A stretch of DNA of 64,000 bases from Eulemur rufifrons. Taxonomy: Eukaryota; Chordata; Mammalia; Primates; Lemuridae. The stretch spans positions 11,360,501 through 11,424,500 of the forward strand of contig NC_091000.1 of the NCBI RefSeq assembly GCF_041146395.1, read 5' to 3'. Of the stretch, positions 1 through 13,016 are shown in pieces. The number at the start of each line of letters is the position of its first letter. Position 1 is the stretch's first letter. The translations under genes and the position numbers were made by a program. A model generated the notes under the pieces. The model did not search any database, was not told the DNA's origin, and saw only the letters and a list, made by a program, of their open reading frames with translations.

Positions 1-244
1 AAGGATTGGAGTTTTTGCTTTGCATAGTCTGTGGTCATTCAGTATACGTAAAAAGTGCTAGGACTGTGGAATTATTTGACTTGGTAATGAAACCATTCCT
101 CTGGTAATAATGGAGTAAATGGAGGACTGAGGTTATTTAAACCAGCATGATCTGAACAATGTCATTAAAATGGGAAGCTAAATAATTCAATCTTAATGTA
201 TAGGGTAACAAAGAAGAAAATAAATTAGAGTCTTGGTTGCAAAA

Positions 245-445
245 GATCCCTGAACATTTAAGTTTCACATTTACCCTCTGAGGTGTTGATCCCCCTTTTC
301 AGGTGGCACAACTAAGTCTCATGGGAGTTCCAACAAACAGATGACTTCCCAGCATCACAGGACTGATAAGGAGACTGTCCGGTATTTGACCTCAGGTCTA
401 TGTTACTCCAAAGGCTTTCCATGACAAGCCGCCGACTGTACTATA
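245..445 (+). mobile_element. MIR SINE (3' core part)
   Basis: Old, diverged sequence that follows the MIR order: a core resembling the 'tttacaggtgaggaaactgag' block, then a 'gacttgcccaaggtcac'-like block (seen as gacttcccagcatcacag), then a decayed tail. About 30 percent diverged by eye. It lies just upstream of the first Alu. Confidence 0.6.
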
Positions 446-513
446 TTATGGCCCATGGATTTGGCTGTCAGTATAAAGACAAAGAAGAAATACTAAGAAT
501 ATTAAGAATTTTA

Positions 514-855
<342 letters not shown>

Positions 856-866
856 AAGAATTTTAA

Positions 867-1764
867 TATTATTTTATTTTATTTATTTTAATATTCTTTA
901 ATTCTTCTTTAATTATTTATTTTAATATTCTTAATATTTCTTATATTAAAACCTTTCCTCTCCTATTTCTTCTCCTGTTCCCTTTTTGTAAGTCTCTTTC
1001 ATTATAGCCCATTACCATATTCTTTTCCCATAATTGTCATTACTTGTCCCAAAGTCATAGCAAATAAATAGTAAGTAAAAAGTGTGTTTGCAATACAAAT
1101 GCATCTTCAGAACAACTCCTTAATCCCCCACTGATAGGAAATTCTAGAACTCTCATTGCTCAAAGCACCTAGCAACTGATGACAGGATATGCAGTTTAAC
1201 AGAGTTTACTGACTAACTGAAAATTGTATAAACCTCACCACAGGCCAGGTTCCCAACTACTAAAATCCTTATAACGCTTCTCCCCAAATATATTATTTAA
1301 AAAAAAAAAAAAAAACTTCTGCAGACTATATACTGTATACGTAAGCCTTGGGTAGTAAATGTCATCATAAAGTATCTGTGTATTTTTAAAGGGAAAGTTA
1401 GGAAAGCTTTTTTCATCATGTGCTTCTTGAAATAGCAACGGTATCTCTTGAAATAGCAACGAGGCCCAAATCAAAAAGAGTGAAAAATAATTTTGTAAAT
1501 AATGCATTTATATGATGGTTTACATACCATCAAAATATTGCTCTTATGTGTCAAAAGCTGTTCTGGTCTGTGTCTGAAGCTGCTGTAAGAAGCATGAGAT
1601 CCAGGAAGCAAATACTCAAGTAGCTGAGACATAATGAGCCCAACTGAATTTTTGGAGTTGATCAATGAATTATTAATTGGGTAAATACCAGGAAGGTGCA
1701 GAATAGCTTTAGAGAAAAGAAATCTTTAGAAAAAGAAGCTTTAGAAAGAGGCAAATAAATGAGT
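867..1764. other. Unassigned AT-rich stretch
   Basis: Begins with about 90 bp of TTTA/TTAA-rich simple sequence next to the Alu tail, contains a 17-base A run near 1300, and a 16-bp duplication at 1425-1461 listed separately. The short open frames here (60-90 codons) resemble no protein family I know. I see no exon signals. Confidence 0.5.
1425..1461 (+). repeat. Two-copy short tandem repeat
   Basis: The 16-mer tcttgaaatagcaacg occurs at 1425-1440 and again at 1446-1461 without a mismatch, giving a period of 21 bp. The perfect match suggests a recent local duplication. Confidence 0.9.
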
Positions 1765-1774
1765 TAATTGTTTG

Positions 1775-2140
1775 CTAGTATGTCACAGGGTTGATATTTA
1801 TAATATATAAAGAGTTCTTACCAATCAATAAAATTAAAAAGACATAGTAGAAAAATGGGAAATTTGTAGAAGGGACGTGGATAGCTAAGAACCATGAAAA
1901 GAAAGCTCAGCATTATTAGTGATCAGTGAAACTGAAATAAAGCAGCAGCGAGATACATTTCATTTCTCTCATTGGCAAAGATTTTAAAAGATTGCTGATG
2001 TCGCTGCCACACACTTCAGGTGAGAGTATTAACTGGTGAACCCTTTAAGGAGCACAATTTAGCAATATATGTTTAAAATATTTTAAAGCAAGCATATATC
2101 ATTTGATTTAGGAATTTATTCTAAGTAAATAATTGGAAAA
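1775..2140 (+). mobile_element. Old L1 LINE fragment (L1M/L1ME type), ORF2 3' end
   Basis: Sense-strand L1 phrases are readable though decayed: 'aatatataaagagttcttac', a block corresponding to the 'aaccatgaaaag...gctcagcatta' stretch, and 'tttaggaatttattctaagt' followed by 'aaataattgg', which is characteristic of L1ME/HAL1-like 3' regions. Many indels break any frame. Confidence 0.75.
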
Positions 2141-2166
2141 GTGTGTGTGTTTGTGTGTGTGTGTGT
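2141..2166 (+). repeat. (GT)n microsatellite
   Basis: Imperfect GT run with a TTTG interruption, immediately after the L1 fragment. Confidence 0.9.
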
Positions 2167-2175
2167 TCATACTTC

Positions 2176-3150
2176 ATTCATTTTGCTGGGTACTCCTTGT
2201 GTCCTCTAAACTTAAAGATTCATGTCCTCTCTTATGGTAAATTTCTTTAGAGTATTTCTTTGATAGTTTTCTATCTTCATTTTGCAGTTTTCTCTTGCTA
2301 GACCTCCTATTCGTTGGATATTGGGCCCACTGCATTGATTTCCCTCAGTTTACATCTCTCTTCTTTCACATTTTCTCCCTTTCAAGTTTTTTGTTCTACA
2401 TTCTCAGAGATTTCTCAGCTTTTGCATCTAACCATTCTATTGAATTTTCTTTTGACCTCATGATTTTAACTTCCAAGAACTCTTTCATACTTTTTGTTGC
2501 TTGTTTGTCATAACATGCTGGTTTTGTATTTGGATGCAGTATCTTCTCTGAGAATGTTATAATTTTTGGTTGTTCATTTTAAATTTTTCTATTCTCTGCA
2601 TTATCCATTTATTTTGGTCTCTTTCTTTCATGCTAGAATTTTCTTTCCTCATATGTCAGATGATCCTTGGTTATTCATATGTACTAAATTGTTAGGTGCT
2701 AAAGCTTAATTCATAGCTCTGTGAGCATGGGTGGAAACAGTTGGTGATTTGTGATTGGGTGGAAGTCACCTTTTTCTATTTCTTTTGTGGGGAGTTAGGG
2801 GGAGGTTCCCTGCATATGTCTATATGTGAATGCCTTTTATCTAAAGTTGGTTTATTTCTCTTAAAAGAATCTTCTGCTCTTTTGTCCTGAGGTTAGACAA
2901 CCCAGCTGCTAATGAGATTAAGAAAGGAGGTTATTTGTCCAACTATTTCTTATTTAGAGCTATAAATGATTTTAGTTTTAACTCTCTGTCTCACCTCTGC
3001 CTTCCATCATGTCTGGTTCCCTCAAGTCCCCAAATGTCCCTCATTCCTTCTCCAGAGCATATACCACTAGCATCCTGCTTAGGGAGGGGATTGGGAGAGT
3101 GTATTCATGTGGCTGCTGGGATTCTTCACATTGGATGATGGTGGTTCTGT
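2176..3150. other. Unassigned T-rich stretch
   Basis: Pyrimidine-rich sequence with several short overlapping open frames. The part around 2300-2800 has the texture of a very old interspersed repeat, but I could not assign a family. Nothing supports a coding exon. Confidence 0.4.
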
Positions 3151-3470
3151 ATTTAGACTTTCAGCCTGTTCCTCAGTATTCTGTCCTAAACATCTCCTCT
3201 GCCATTTGTCTTACCAGGCCCTTCAGACTTTAACCTCTCCAGGATGCTAAGAACCGAATCAGCTTTCTTTGCATTGCCTCAGTGGGTTCCATTGCCAGAC
3301 TCTGCCCCTCATTTATTCCTCTCCAATTTTGCCAGACCCTTGCTGTTTCTTATATATTAAATAAGTTAGTCGTATTTCAGCCTCAGGGTCTCTGCATTTC
3401 ATATTCTCTCTGCCTAGAATATACTTACTACATGTATTTATTTTTTTCTGCCCCAACAAGCAATCCCCAA
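3150..3470 (+). mobile_element. L2 LINE, 5' segment of a split copy
   Basis: The L2 motif corresponding to 'cctcagggcctttgcacttgctgttccctctgcctggaa' is recognisable (cctcagggtctctgcatttc, then tctctctgcctagaat near 3400-3420). The L2 3' end resumes near 4010, so the copy appears interrupted by the intervening sequence and Alu. Confidence 0.7.
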
Positions 3471-4009
<539 letters not shown>

Positions 4010-4215
4010 TTCGCGTTCCCCTTCCCTGATTTTTCTCCATAGCACTTCATACTGACATCTAATTTACATATTAATTTTCTCAATTAACTGTCTTCTCCAA
4101 CTAGAATATTTGTGAGCCCCCTGAGAGCAGAAATTTTCTGTTTTGTTTGTTGCTGTTTACTCAGTACCTAAAACAGTGCCTGACACATGGAAAATGCTCA
4201 AAAATATCAGAATAC
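4010..4215 (+). mobile_element. L2 LINE 3' end
   Basis: Carries the L2 3' UTR order: 'tttttctccatagcacttc', 'ctagaatatttgtgagcccc', 'ctgagagcagaaattttctg', 'acagtgcctgacacatgg' and 'aaatgctcaaaaatat'. It is the likely continuation of the L2 segment that stops near 3470. Confidence 0.85.
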
Positions 4216-6110
4216 CGCTTGTGTACTTTGGCACTTCTTCCATCCTTATAAATCTTTTACTGCATCTCATGCTAATTTCCACTGTTCGGCAGTTTGTTGA
4301 CATCACTCACCCACTGGTGTATCTGCTTTCATTTTCTTTCACTTTGTGACTTAGACCTTCACTTTTATTTTAAAGGGTGTGGGAAGGGAGAGGAGGTAAA
4401 TACTTTTTTTCAAGTTAGCCATTCTTAACAAGTAATCTGACTTCTTAAATATTTATTAAAGAAAGACTCTTGATTAATGTGCTGGATTTCATACAAATTA
4501 ATTACCAAATATAGATGTGATGGGGATTTTTAAAAAAGTAAAAGTCACACAAAGTTAGTTCCTCTGTAAATGTTGGAGTAAATAAATTGCTTAGCATGAT
4601 AACTACTATAAGATACGCAGTGGGTGGTGATGGCAGCCCCTGTGAATAGGTGATTCTTGTTTGTCCTACATTTTAAAAAGTAACATAATAGTCAACCTAC
4701 TTGGAAGTGAATTAGTTCTTATGCAAGTGTGAATGAAAGGGCCTATGTTGGATCAAAGACATTTTGTATACTGAATGCATATGACATTTGAAATTTGTAT
4801 TCAAAGGACCTGTTTGCTATTTTTAGCGTGGCTTCTAACCTTATAAGTGGAAAAAGCAACTCCACTTCTTGCAGCTGTATGCCAGCCTGGTCTGTCAGCT
4901 ACAAGGATTCCCATCAGTTCTTCATCATTGCGTTTAGACTGTGTTTCAGGGAATTGTTCCTGCATTGTTTTCTGCCCCGGCTACTTGTAATCTTCCCAGC
5001 CCACGTCACTATACAACTGATGCTTGGGTATCTTGGTGTTGTGTATTCTTTTTCCAGCTCAGCATGGTGACACTGTTAAGCTAATCTTATTCCTGTTTTT
5101 CATATTGTGAGATTGATGAAACTTGTTTTCAATTTTTTATAACATCATAATACTGATTTGTTGACAAACACATCAGGACCCTCAGGGAGGCATAAACTTA
5201 TGTCAGTATCATCCATATTGATGAAAACATTGTGAAACTCCTCCTGTAGAATTACCTTTAGAGTCAGCTTGCATGCCACGTTAAAATGGTCTCATTATGA
5301 TGTACCAGACTCTTGTTTCTAATTAGGCAATGTTAATTTAGTATGAATATCTTCATACCCTAGCATTTTTTACTTCAAATACTGTGTTTATTTTTAAAAA
5401 TAAATTCTATTCTGCAAAGATGAAAATCTGTATCACACCTAAAATGATGTGATATATCTCAAAACTACCAGATAGCATTCCAAAGTGCTTACTTTGGGAG
5501 GAAAATACTTTATTTAAATGTCTAAATTATTATACATTTTTTTCTTACATCTCTTTATCTTATTATTGTATCTCTTATTGCCTCTTCTACTTTTTTTTTA
5601 AAACCCCAAATCTTACTTTCAGTTTCCTCCTGACATTGTCACTGGCTCTACATAAATCATTCCTTTGTTGACATTGTCATCATGTGCTTACTGAAACATG
5701 CCTTACATAACAAGACAGGTTTCAAGTTTCTTCTTATTAAACCAAAGCATTAATTTTCTCTAAGGAAAGGTAGCTGTTGAGTATGGAATAAACTTAAAAT
5801 ATGATGCATCACATAGTGAAATCCAAAAATATTATAAGTGGAGGGGACCAAAGATGATTGCTAATGAGGATAAATGCAACAGCTCTGGTCTAGAAAGGGC
5901 AGAAATTATTAAGGCCTCAGCAAAACAGAGTCAGGGAAAAATTCTGAGTGAGCATTAACAGCATATTGCTTAACAGTCAGTCACCATTGTCTTCACTTTA
6001 GCCCTGTGCATATGACACCGAAACTATGTTGATAAACCGTAAGACCCTTTCGTTGTTTTTGTTTTTGTTCCTAAGATGCCTGCTACTTTTGAAATGTTTT
6101 CAGTCTTTAG
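4216..6110. other. Unassigned stretch
   Basis: AT-rich sequence with no repeat I can name. The longest open frame (91 codons at 4795-5070, plus) has no recognisable domain, and no strong splice or promoter pattern stands out. Confidence 0.45.
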
Positions 6111-6114
6111 AGAT

Positions 6115-6345
6115 AATATGATATGGTTGAAAGAGGACATGATTGAGAGTCAGAAAACCTAAAGCTGAGTCTTGTCTTTGCCTTGAGCTAAATTTCTCCA
6201 TCTGTAAAATGAGTGTAGTAACATCTAAGTAACAGTTAAATAATAATAAGTGGGAAAAAGGTATGTAAAGATTCAAAAATTTCAAACACTGGCCTGGCAC
6301 ATGGTTGGTACTTAAAAAATGTTATGCTCTTCCTCTCTGCCTTCT
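6115..6345 (+). mobile_element. MIR SINE
   Basis: Near full-length MIR pattern: 'aatttctccatctgtaaaat' corresponds to the MIR 'tttcctcatctgtaaaatgg' block, followed by 'ctggcctggcacatggttgg' matching 'cagtgcctggcacatagtag'. Confidence 0.85.
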
Positions 6346-7800
6346 TTATTATTCAATAAGATTTGTCTGGTGTGTGTATTATGTAGCTTATATATCTTGA
6401 TCTTATATGCTGTGTTAAAACAAAAAATAAAAGCTGAATGGTCTCAAATATTTTAAATTCTGGTTGGGATATAACATAAATACATGTACTCCAAGTATAT
6501 TTACAAAGTATGTTTTATTAAATGAATTAATAGATATCACACATTCAAGATTAAAGTAAAAGAATGATCAGGTTTTAAGGAGTATGGAGGAGATAAATTT
6601 GGATCTTGATACCAAAACCTTCTATGGAAGAGCTTTAAGACATCTTTTTGAACTTCCTTAACTGTGTTTGATAGTTCTTAATTGGTTAGTTTGATGGTTC
6701 TTCATACCTTAAAGATAACTGGCCTTTATTGTCCTCATAGTAGTGAATGTAGTGTGTTAAGGTTATCTGTGTTTTCATCTTCGTAGGCAAATTCTATGGA
6801 ACATCTTTGTCTGTCATATTCATGATCCATGAAGCCTCTTTTGAAGTCAGGTTGCATTTTGCAAAAAAGTAGAGCTCTAAAGTAGGTCACAGTCCTAAGA
6901 GAGACACTGAAATCAACATCTGAAATTGAAAAGCTATTCTCCATTCGTATTAAGTTTTTAGGTTATCACTAAGAAAAAAAAAAGCACACTAAAATTAGAT
7001 GAAATAAGGAAGACTGAGTTATTCAAAATGTAGAGACTATAAAATGAATGCCAAAATTTCTTTTGTCTTTTTTTCTTCCATCATGCTGTTTAAAATTGAA
7101 GTTAGGTTAAATAACATTAAGTCTCATGATCTCTGAGCATTGATCAGTGTTAAAGTTGTTTTCTTTTTCTTTCTAGTCCAAATCTTTGTGCCCTTGTGCC
7201 TTTTTCCTGTTGTCAGAAACTCATCGCCAAGTGTCTTTAAAAATCAGTCACTGTGGACTTACATATTTCAGAACAGAATCAGCCCCTCAGGTTGATTTTT
7301 CAGGGGTTATTCTTTCATAGGCAATTGCATCAGCTTTTTCTATAAATCAGTGTGTAAGCATTGGGTTTTCTTAATTTAGCCTTGTCCAGGAAGCTGTTAA
7401 AGCATGAAGTTAAAAGAGAATATTTTTCCATAGAAGGAAGAGCACAGTAAATTGCCAGTGTGTACTCTTTCTATGGGAGAAGTTTTGGAAGTAGAGGTTT
7501 ATAAATTTTCAATTTTGAGAAGGAGACTCTTTGCAAAAGATTTAATCAGGTATCTTGGAAACTTTCACTTTTGAAATACAGGGCTTCCAAACCCATTTCT
7601 TCAATTGTCTTCTGTATAGTTATTGCCTCTTCCTTTGGCAAAATATGGCAGACAGAAATATATCTCGGAAGCATAATGCCTTAATATATTATATAGTGTC
7701 CACTAATTATTCCATATACTTAAATTATGAATATATTTGTATCTTAAATTCCAGTTTGGTCATAGAGAATTCTGCTTTCGTGGGTCCTGGAGCAGGTGGC
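6346..7800. other. Unassigned stretch
   Basis: AT-rich DNA with short open frames only. I see no named repeat and no convincing exon. Confidence 0.4.
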
Positions 7801-7809
7801 GTCTGTCCC

Positions 7810-8060
7810 CTGAGTGGTTAATACGCAGGCTGTGGCATTAGATTTTCTGGGTTGAAATCCTGGTTCTGTCACTAATGAACTGGGTGGTCTGAAACAGTTT
7901 ATTTAACCTCAATAAACAGGCCTCACTTTTCTCTCTGTAAAATGGATATTAAAATTACTTACTTTGTTGAGCTGTTATCTGGATGAGACATCACATGTAA
8001 TATTGACAATGCTTGGCTTACAGTAAATGCTCCATAAATATTAGCCATCGTTGTTGTTGT
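7810..8060 (+). mobile_element. MIR SINE, nearly full length
   Basis: A well-kept MIR: 'gtggttaatacgcaggctgt' matches the start, followed by 'gggttgaaatcctggttctg', 'ctctctgtaaaatggatatt' and 'gctccataaatattagccat'. A short TTG run lies at its 3' end. Confidence 0.92.
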
Positions 8061-8510
8061 TGATGGTCTTTGAAAGCTTGCAATTTATAAGTTATAAATA
8101 TTTCGTAGGGTAGGGTCTATGAGCCTCGGTTTCAGATATTCACAAGAAATGGTTCTTCATTTGGGGATTTCCAAAGTAGTACCTATATAGCTTTCATTAA
8201 ATAACTATTCTTCTAAGAGTTTGCTCCATTGCAATTATGGAGATGATATAAATCTCATTTGGCAATTAACTGAGCACCAATAATATGATAGTTACAGATA
8301 AAGCAAAACTACCTGAGTTAACCTGCTGTCAACAGCTACTGAAAGACCCTTTTGTAATAACTATCATTATCATTATTATGTGAACTTTGGGGACATTCAT
8401 GAAATATTTATTTTTCTTTATAGCTAATCAGTATGATTTACTTTCAGATATCACATAGTTGATTAGTAATGGGGTCCCTTTCTTCTGTTAGATTGTGTAT
8501 TAGCATATTC

Positions 8511-8540
8511 TGATATACTATATAATGATATACTATATAC
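8511..8540 (+). repeat. 15-bp tandem duplication
   Basis: tgatatactatataa is followed directly by tgatatactatatac; 14 of 15 positions match. Confidence 0.92.
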
Positions 8541-8563
8541 TAATCAGTATACAGTTAGCTATC

Positions 8564-8611
8564 AGATTTTGTGCTGTTGAATAAGAAAGATTTTGTGCAG
8601 TCAAATAAGAA
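8564..8611 (+). repeat. 24-bp tandem duplication
   Basis: Two adjacent 24-bp copies both begin agattttgtgc and end aataagaa; 21 of 24 positions match. It lies 23 bp after the 15-bp tandem duplication. Confidence 0.9.
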
Positions 8612-9899
8612 ATGATGAAATAAGGTCCTTTCTTCTTTTTTTTGAATCAAAGTGACAACCTAACTTAGACTTTCAATTAAGCTTTCCAGCTTCCTACCTG
8701 TGTTCTTGTATTGGTTTCTTAGGTAGGAACATTTTCTCTGCATGGACAGAAACAGTTGATAAACTCAACTCCAACAGAGAAATAAATTACATGCCAGCTA
8801 TAATGAGACATCAACGTCCAGTAAATTTTCTTTTGCTTGTAAAAATGTTGCAGTATGAAGTAAGAGTCAATAATTATTTATTGTTAATTCTCTAATGTTG
8901 GCTTCTGATGCACATGTAAATTATGATGTGACTAAATTGAACAGAATTATCAGTTATTTAACATATTCACTCTAATGCACATGGATGAAAATGACTGTGA
9001 TAATCTGGCAGGGATCCTTTGTGTTTTAGTGAAGCATGTAGATACCCATCCTGCAGTGTAGGAAAAATGTATCTCTCACTGAATTTAATGAAAATTACTT
9101 TTGCTGACAGTAAGCCTGAGACTCAATCAGTCACTATATCCCTCAGTTGTGTTTAATTTCATTTCAGTGATGCCACCTTTTTTGAGTATAATTTCTAGGG
9201 ATAGATTCTTGTGGGAGTTCCAAGATTTGTTTTAAGCTGTTTTGCCTTTCTTAACAAAAAGAAAATAATAAGCACTATACGATGCTTGCTTTATTTCATT
9301 GCTATTTTTTCATTAATGACTGTCTTTCTTGCACATTTATTTGATGCTCAAGTGATAATATGCAAACTGAACTTGTAAATAATTACTTCCCTGTTTTCCT
9401 CTCTTGAGGAGAATGTTACATAGAATTTTATTTTCACATATGTAATTCATTTCAATAATTTTGTCAGGAGAATTGCATGTCTCATGTGAACAAATGCCCT
9501 GTCTAAAAACAAGAAGGATAGAATTAAATCATTGAAGGGATGGAAAATAAAAAACTTAGGAAGGTACAGGTTTAATATATTGTTTGTAATTCAGATCAAA
9601 GATTGTTTCAGACCTGAACCAGAAGACATAAACATTTGAAACCAAAAATATAAATCTGCCAGTTAAGATCTTAGTTGTGTTTTTACCAAATCCTGTAACA
9701 TTACAAAAAAAAAGAATTCCCCTGACCATCTTTTAATCTCCAGTTTATTGCTGCCAGAATAGTCCAGGCCCTCCAATTGGATTATTTTTGTTTTTTCTAA
9801 TGAAAAGTTCAGATTAATCTAGTGTATATTGCTTTATCACTCACTATGTTGTTTGGAAAACTACAAAAGTACCATCTTTTCTTCTCCGTCAATATGACA

Positions 9900-10220
9900 T
9901 GTTTTCCTCTGTGCAAGCCTTTTTTGATCTAGCTCCTCTCTCATTCTTCAGCCTGATTTTCTCTACTCTGAAGACAAACCCTTTTGCTTCAGCTGGTCCC
10001 TTCCCAGTGTGATTATGTCATATCCCACTTGCCTAAAAGACTTTTCACTATAATCCTCAATTTTGAAATCCTCTTTATCCTTTAAGGATTACCCTCAAGG
10101 ATTGATTAAAATTTCCTGGTTATTCCAATTCTCATTGATAATCCTATGCTGTTAAGTTCTCTTATACATATTGTTTGTATCATTAATTTAGCATTTAATT
10201 ATATTATGGAGAATGTGAAT
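9900..10220 (+). mobile_element. L2 LINE fragment
   Basis: 'tttgatctagctcctctctc' and 'attcttcagcctgattttct' correspond to the L2 'catgatctggcccctgcctacctctccagcctcatctcct' region. 'cttttgcttcagctggtccc' matches the later 'tttgcacttgctgttccc' part. Heavily decayed. Confidence 0.6.
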
Positions 10221-10499
10221 CTTAAAGTCAATGACATTTCCTTATTTGTTCTTACCACTGGGAAGTGCAGGGCTGTTACTGGCCAGTCTTTAGTAATTGT
10301 AGGGAATCTTTGACATGCGTTTCTGTGTATCACCTTTCCCTATAGCATTGTCTTAACTATAATGCTTCTCTTTTGCAACAGTTTCTTCCAGTGTTTTAAT
10401 CTTCCTATATATATTCTGTCTTCTTGTAAGCCACCCCAAATCCTTGTTGCAAGAGGCAGTCTTCTGTGGATCCTAAAAGCATCCCTGTACATCCTTGCT
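10221..10499. other. Unassigned stretch
   Basis: No named repeat. Two antiparallel open frames of 68-77 codons overlap here; neither resembles a protein I know. Confidence 0.4.
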
Positions 10500-10830
10500 G
10501 GCTTTGCCAAAAATGTACCCAGGCCCTTTCTCAGGGTTGTGTTTGCAGCAGGAAACCCTGAGGGATGATACATTAGCCAAAAGCAGGCTTGTTACCACTT
10601 ATTATAAAACAATGGATTTGTTACACTCAGTGGTCTTCAGCTGTGACATACCCATTGTGTGCACAGCATCCATTTGGACCCATGAGCCCTGGGAGTTAAG
10701 GGCATCAACATACATACACATATTCATGCTGCTTGCTGTGCCATGCCAAGAGTTTCTGCCTGTGACCCCGAAGCCTCGTGTCTTCTGTCCGCATTCATAA
10801 CAGCAACAGATTGACTTATTAGGTTGTAAT
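10500..10830 (+). mobile_element. Probable ERVL-class LTR remnant
   Basis: The blocks 'cactcagtggtcttcagctg', 'gacccatgagccctgggagt', 'agagtttctgcctgtgaccc' and 'gaagcctcgtgtcttctgtc' have the wording of an old ERVL-type LTR. I could not fix the family or the ends. The 101-codon open frame across it is best seen as chance. Confidence 0.45.
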
Positions 10831-11444
10831 TAGGATAAAATCAGATCCTATATTAAATAATCCTTCATGGAAAGACAGAAACTATTCCATAGATTAATAT
10901 AAATAAATGTGTTTTAAGCCTTTAAACCAACCCACTGTGCATACCGCTGTCCTGAACATGCTGAACATGTAATTAGATAGAAGTATATACTTATTATCCT
11001 GTGAAGAGCTTATTTTTTTTATAGAATCATGGCAGCCATGACAATAATTAAATTGGTAATGTCTTAGAATTATATTGAGAAGATTTAAGATATTGAAATT
11101 GGTTGGATTTTTCTGCTTCAACTAAAAAGATGAATAGAGAATACATTTTAAGTTCAACTTTCCTCTTGGGAGGTTTCTAAAGAGAACTTCAGTATAGAAT
11201 TCAGTCTTCTTTATTTATCTGCCTCAGTCTATGATCTCCCTTGGTTCATCCTTTGCTGCTTTTAATTTTTTCATTTCTTGATTTTTATCCTCACCTGCAG
11301 TTTTGAGATTTTCTAAATGTGGAGAAAAAGCAGTAACATATGTTCTCAAGTTGTTCAGATTTTTTTTAAAAACCCCGGCCTTAAAAGATAAAAATAAGAG
11401 CATAGAAATAAATGACATATGACCCCTGAAGGACTGGGTAGAAA
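10831..11444. other. Unassigned stretch
   Basis: AT-rich, no repeat or exon recognised. Confidence 0.4.
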
Positions 11445-11700
11445 AAAGTTAATATTTATCTATCAGCTAGCAAGTGCCAGGTCCTTTTAAAGGACTTTAT
11501 GTGCATTATATCATTAAATCTCACAATAATCTAAAAGTATTATTAGGAGAATAAGTGAAACTATTAGAAAATGGAGCTATGTATTAATAGGTTTAGGTAA
11601 CTAGCCCAGGTTCATTTTGTGAGTGGCAAAAGACCATTCCAACTCAGATCAGCCATCAACACCAAAGGCACTTAACCATTAACTATCATGTCCTATGATA
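11445..11700 (+). mobile_element. MIR SINE (MIRb-like)
   Basis: 'gctagcaagtgccaggtcct', 'ctcacaataatctaaaagta', 'aactagcccaggttcatttt' and 'aggcacttaaccattaacta' follow the MIR 3' half in order. Confidence 0.85.
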
Positions 11701-12138
11701 GTTAAAGGAACATGTGGAAGAAACTGTTTTGTGTTCTATCTTCCTGGACAAGACTACATTTCCAAGCCCTCCCCCACCTCTTTGCTCTAAGTATGGACAT
11801 GAAGCTAGTTCCCTACAATGAAATATGAACAGAAGTGATGTACCAGGCCAAAAATATGCCTGCCAGACAAAAAGTGTGCCTTCCCTGTGGTCTCTTTTTC
11901 CATTTTCTTGATAAAAGCAAAAGACTTCAAGGATCATGGAAGATCACAGAGTCACAAGATGGAAGCAGCAAAGGTCTGAGTCATCACATGGGAAGTCATC
12001 CCATTGAAAACCAGCAATGTTAGAATGAAAAAGAAAAACTTTTATTATGTTATATGACTGATATTTCAAGGTTTAGCTATTATAGCAGCTCACATGACCT
12101 TACTAATTAGATGGATATGATCAAATGTCACTACAGAG
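11701..12138. other. Unassigned stretch
   Basis: No named repeat. Overlapping 62- and 83-codon frames on opposite strands show no domain. Confidence 0.4.
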
Positions 12139-12146
12139 CATTAGAA

Positions 12147-12592
12147 CTGTGTACTGGTCCAAGGCCTATTAGGAACCAGGCCTCACAGCAGCAGCCGAGC
12201 AAAGGGTGAGCAAATGAAGCTTCATCTGGATTTACAGCCACTCCCCATCGTTTGCATCACTGCGTGAGCCCTGTCTCCTGTCAGATCAGCCAGGGCATTA
12301 GATTCTCATAGGAGTGCGAACCCTGCTGTAAACTGCGCATGTGAGGGATCTAGGTTGCAGCTCCTTATGAGAATCTAATGCCTGGTGATTTGAGGTGGAG
12401 CTGAGGCAGTGATGCTAGCGCTGGGGAGCAGCTGCAAATACAGATTATCATTAGCAGAGAGGTTTGACTGCACAATAAATGTAATGCACTTGAATCATCC
12501 CTAAACCATTCCCACCCCTTAACCCCCTGGTCCATGGAAAAATTGTCTTCCATGAAACTGGTCCCTGGTGCCAAAAAGATTGGGGACAACTA
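12147..12592 (+). mobile_element. MER1-type hAT (Charlie) nonautonomous DNA transposon
   Basis: Matches MER1A/B by eye: 'aggaaccaggcctcacagca', the internal inverted pair 'cattagattctcatagg' and 'gagaatctaatgcctggtga', and the 3' end 'ggtgccaaaaagattgggga'. An 8-bp target-site duplication, cattagaa, is perfect at 12139-12146 and 12593-12600, as expected of hAT elements. The 5' terminal inverted repeat has been lost, so the element starts directly near 'tactggtcc'. Confidence 0.9.
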
Positions 12593-12769
12593 CATTAGAA
12601 GATTTTAAATATTTGATGAAATCATGATGGTGTTAGCTATTTTTTAGACTTCTCAAAGATATGATTATTACCTTGAGTATATGAAAAAGCAAGTATTGCA
12701 GTTGCCTTTATAAAAAGAAAAAACACTCTGAAAATATGAGCATATTGGGATTGGTGTCAAGATAGTTGT

Positions 12770-12895
12770 AACCTGGTCCTTGAACTGCCTTTGTTTAATC
12801 AGGGGCCAGTGAGTTAATCCCTGTGAGCCACAGTTTTCTAATACGTAACTTGAATCAATATAACCTCTTTAGGATTACAGTAAAATTGCTAGACT
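12770..12895 (+). mobile_element. MIR SINE fragment
   Basis: 'ttaatccctgtgagccacag' and 'ttttctaatacgtaacttg' correspond to the MIR 'cctctctgagcctcagtttcctcatctgtaaa' region. Decayed. Confidence 0.5.
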
Positions 12896-12919
12896 AATGG
12901 TGCACAGAAACAGTAGTTT

Positions 12920-13016
12920 GTATAATCCTTGAGAATAAAAATAGTGTCCAGTTTATCTGTGTGTCTGTACTGGCACTGTTTTAGCACATAAGAAGTATCA
13001 ATAAATAATGAATGAA
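12920..13016 (+). mobile_element. L2 LINE 3' end
   Basis: 'ccttgagaataaaaatagtg' to 'aataaataatgaatgaattt' follows the terminal L2 pattern (gctccttgagggcaggga ... tcaataaatatttgttgaatgaa). Confidence 0.75.

Larger units (their letters stand above)
8066..9899. other. Unassigned stretch with local tandem duplications
   Basis: AT-rich sequence. The only structure I can point to is the pair of short tandem duplications at 8511-8540 and 8564-8611. No named repeat or exon is seen. Confidence 0.4.
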
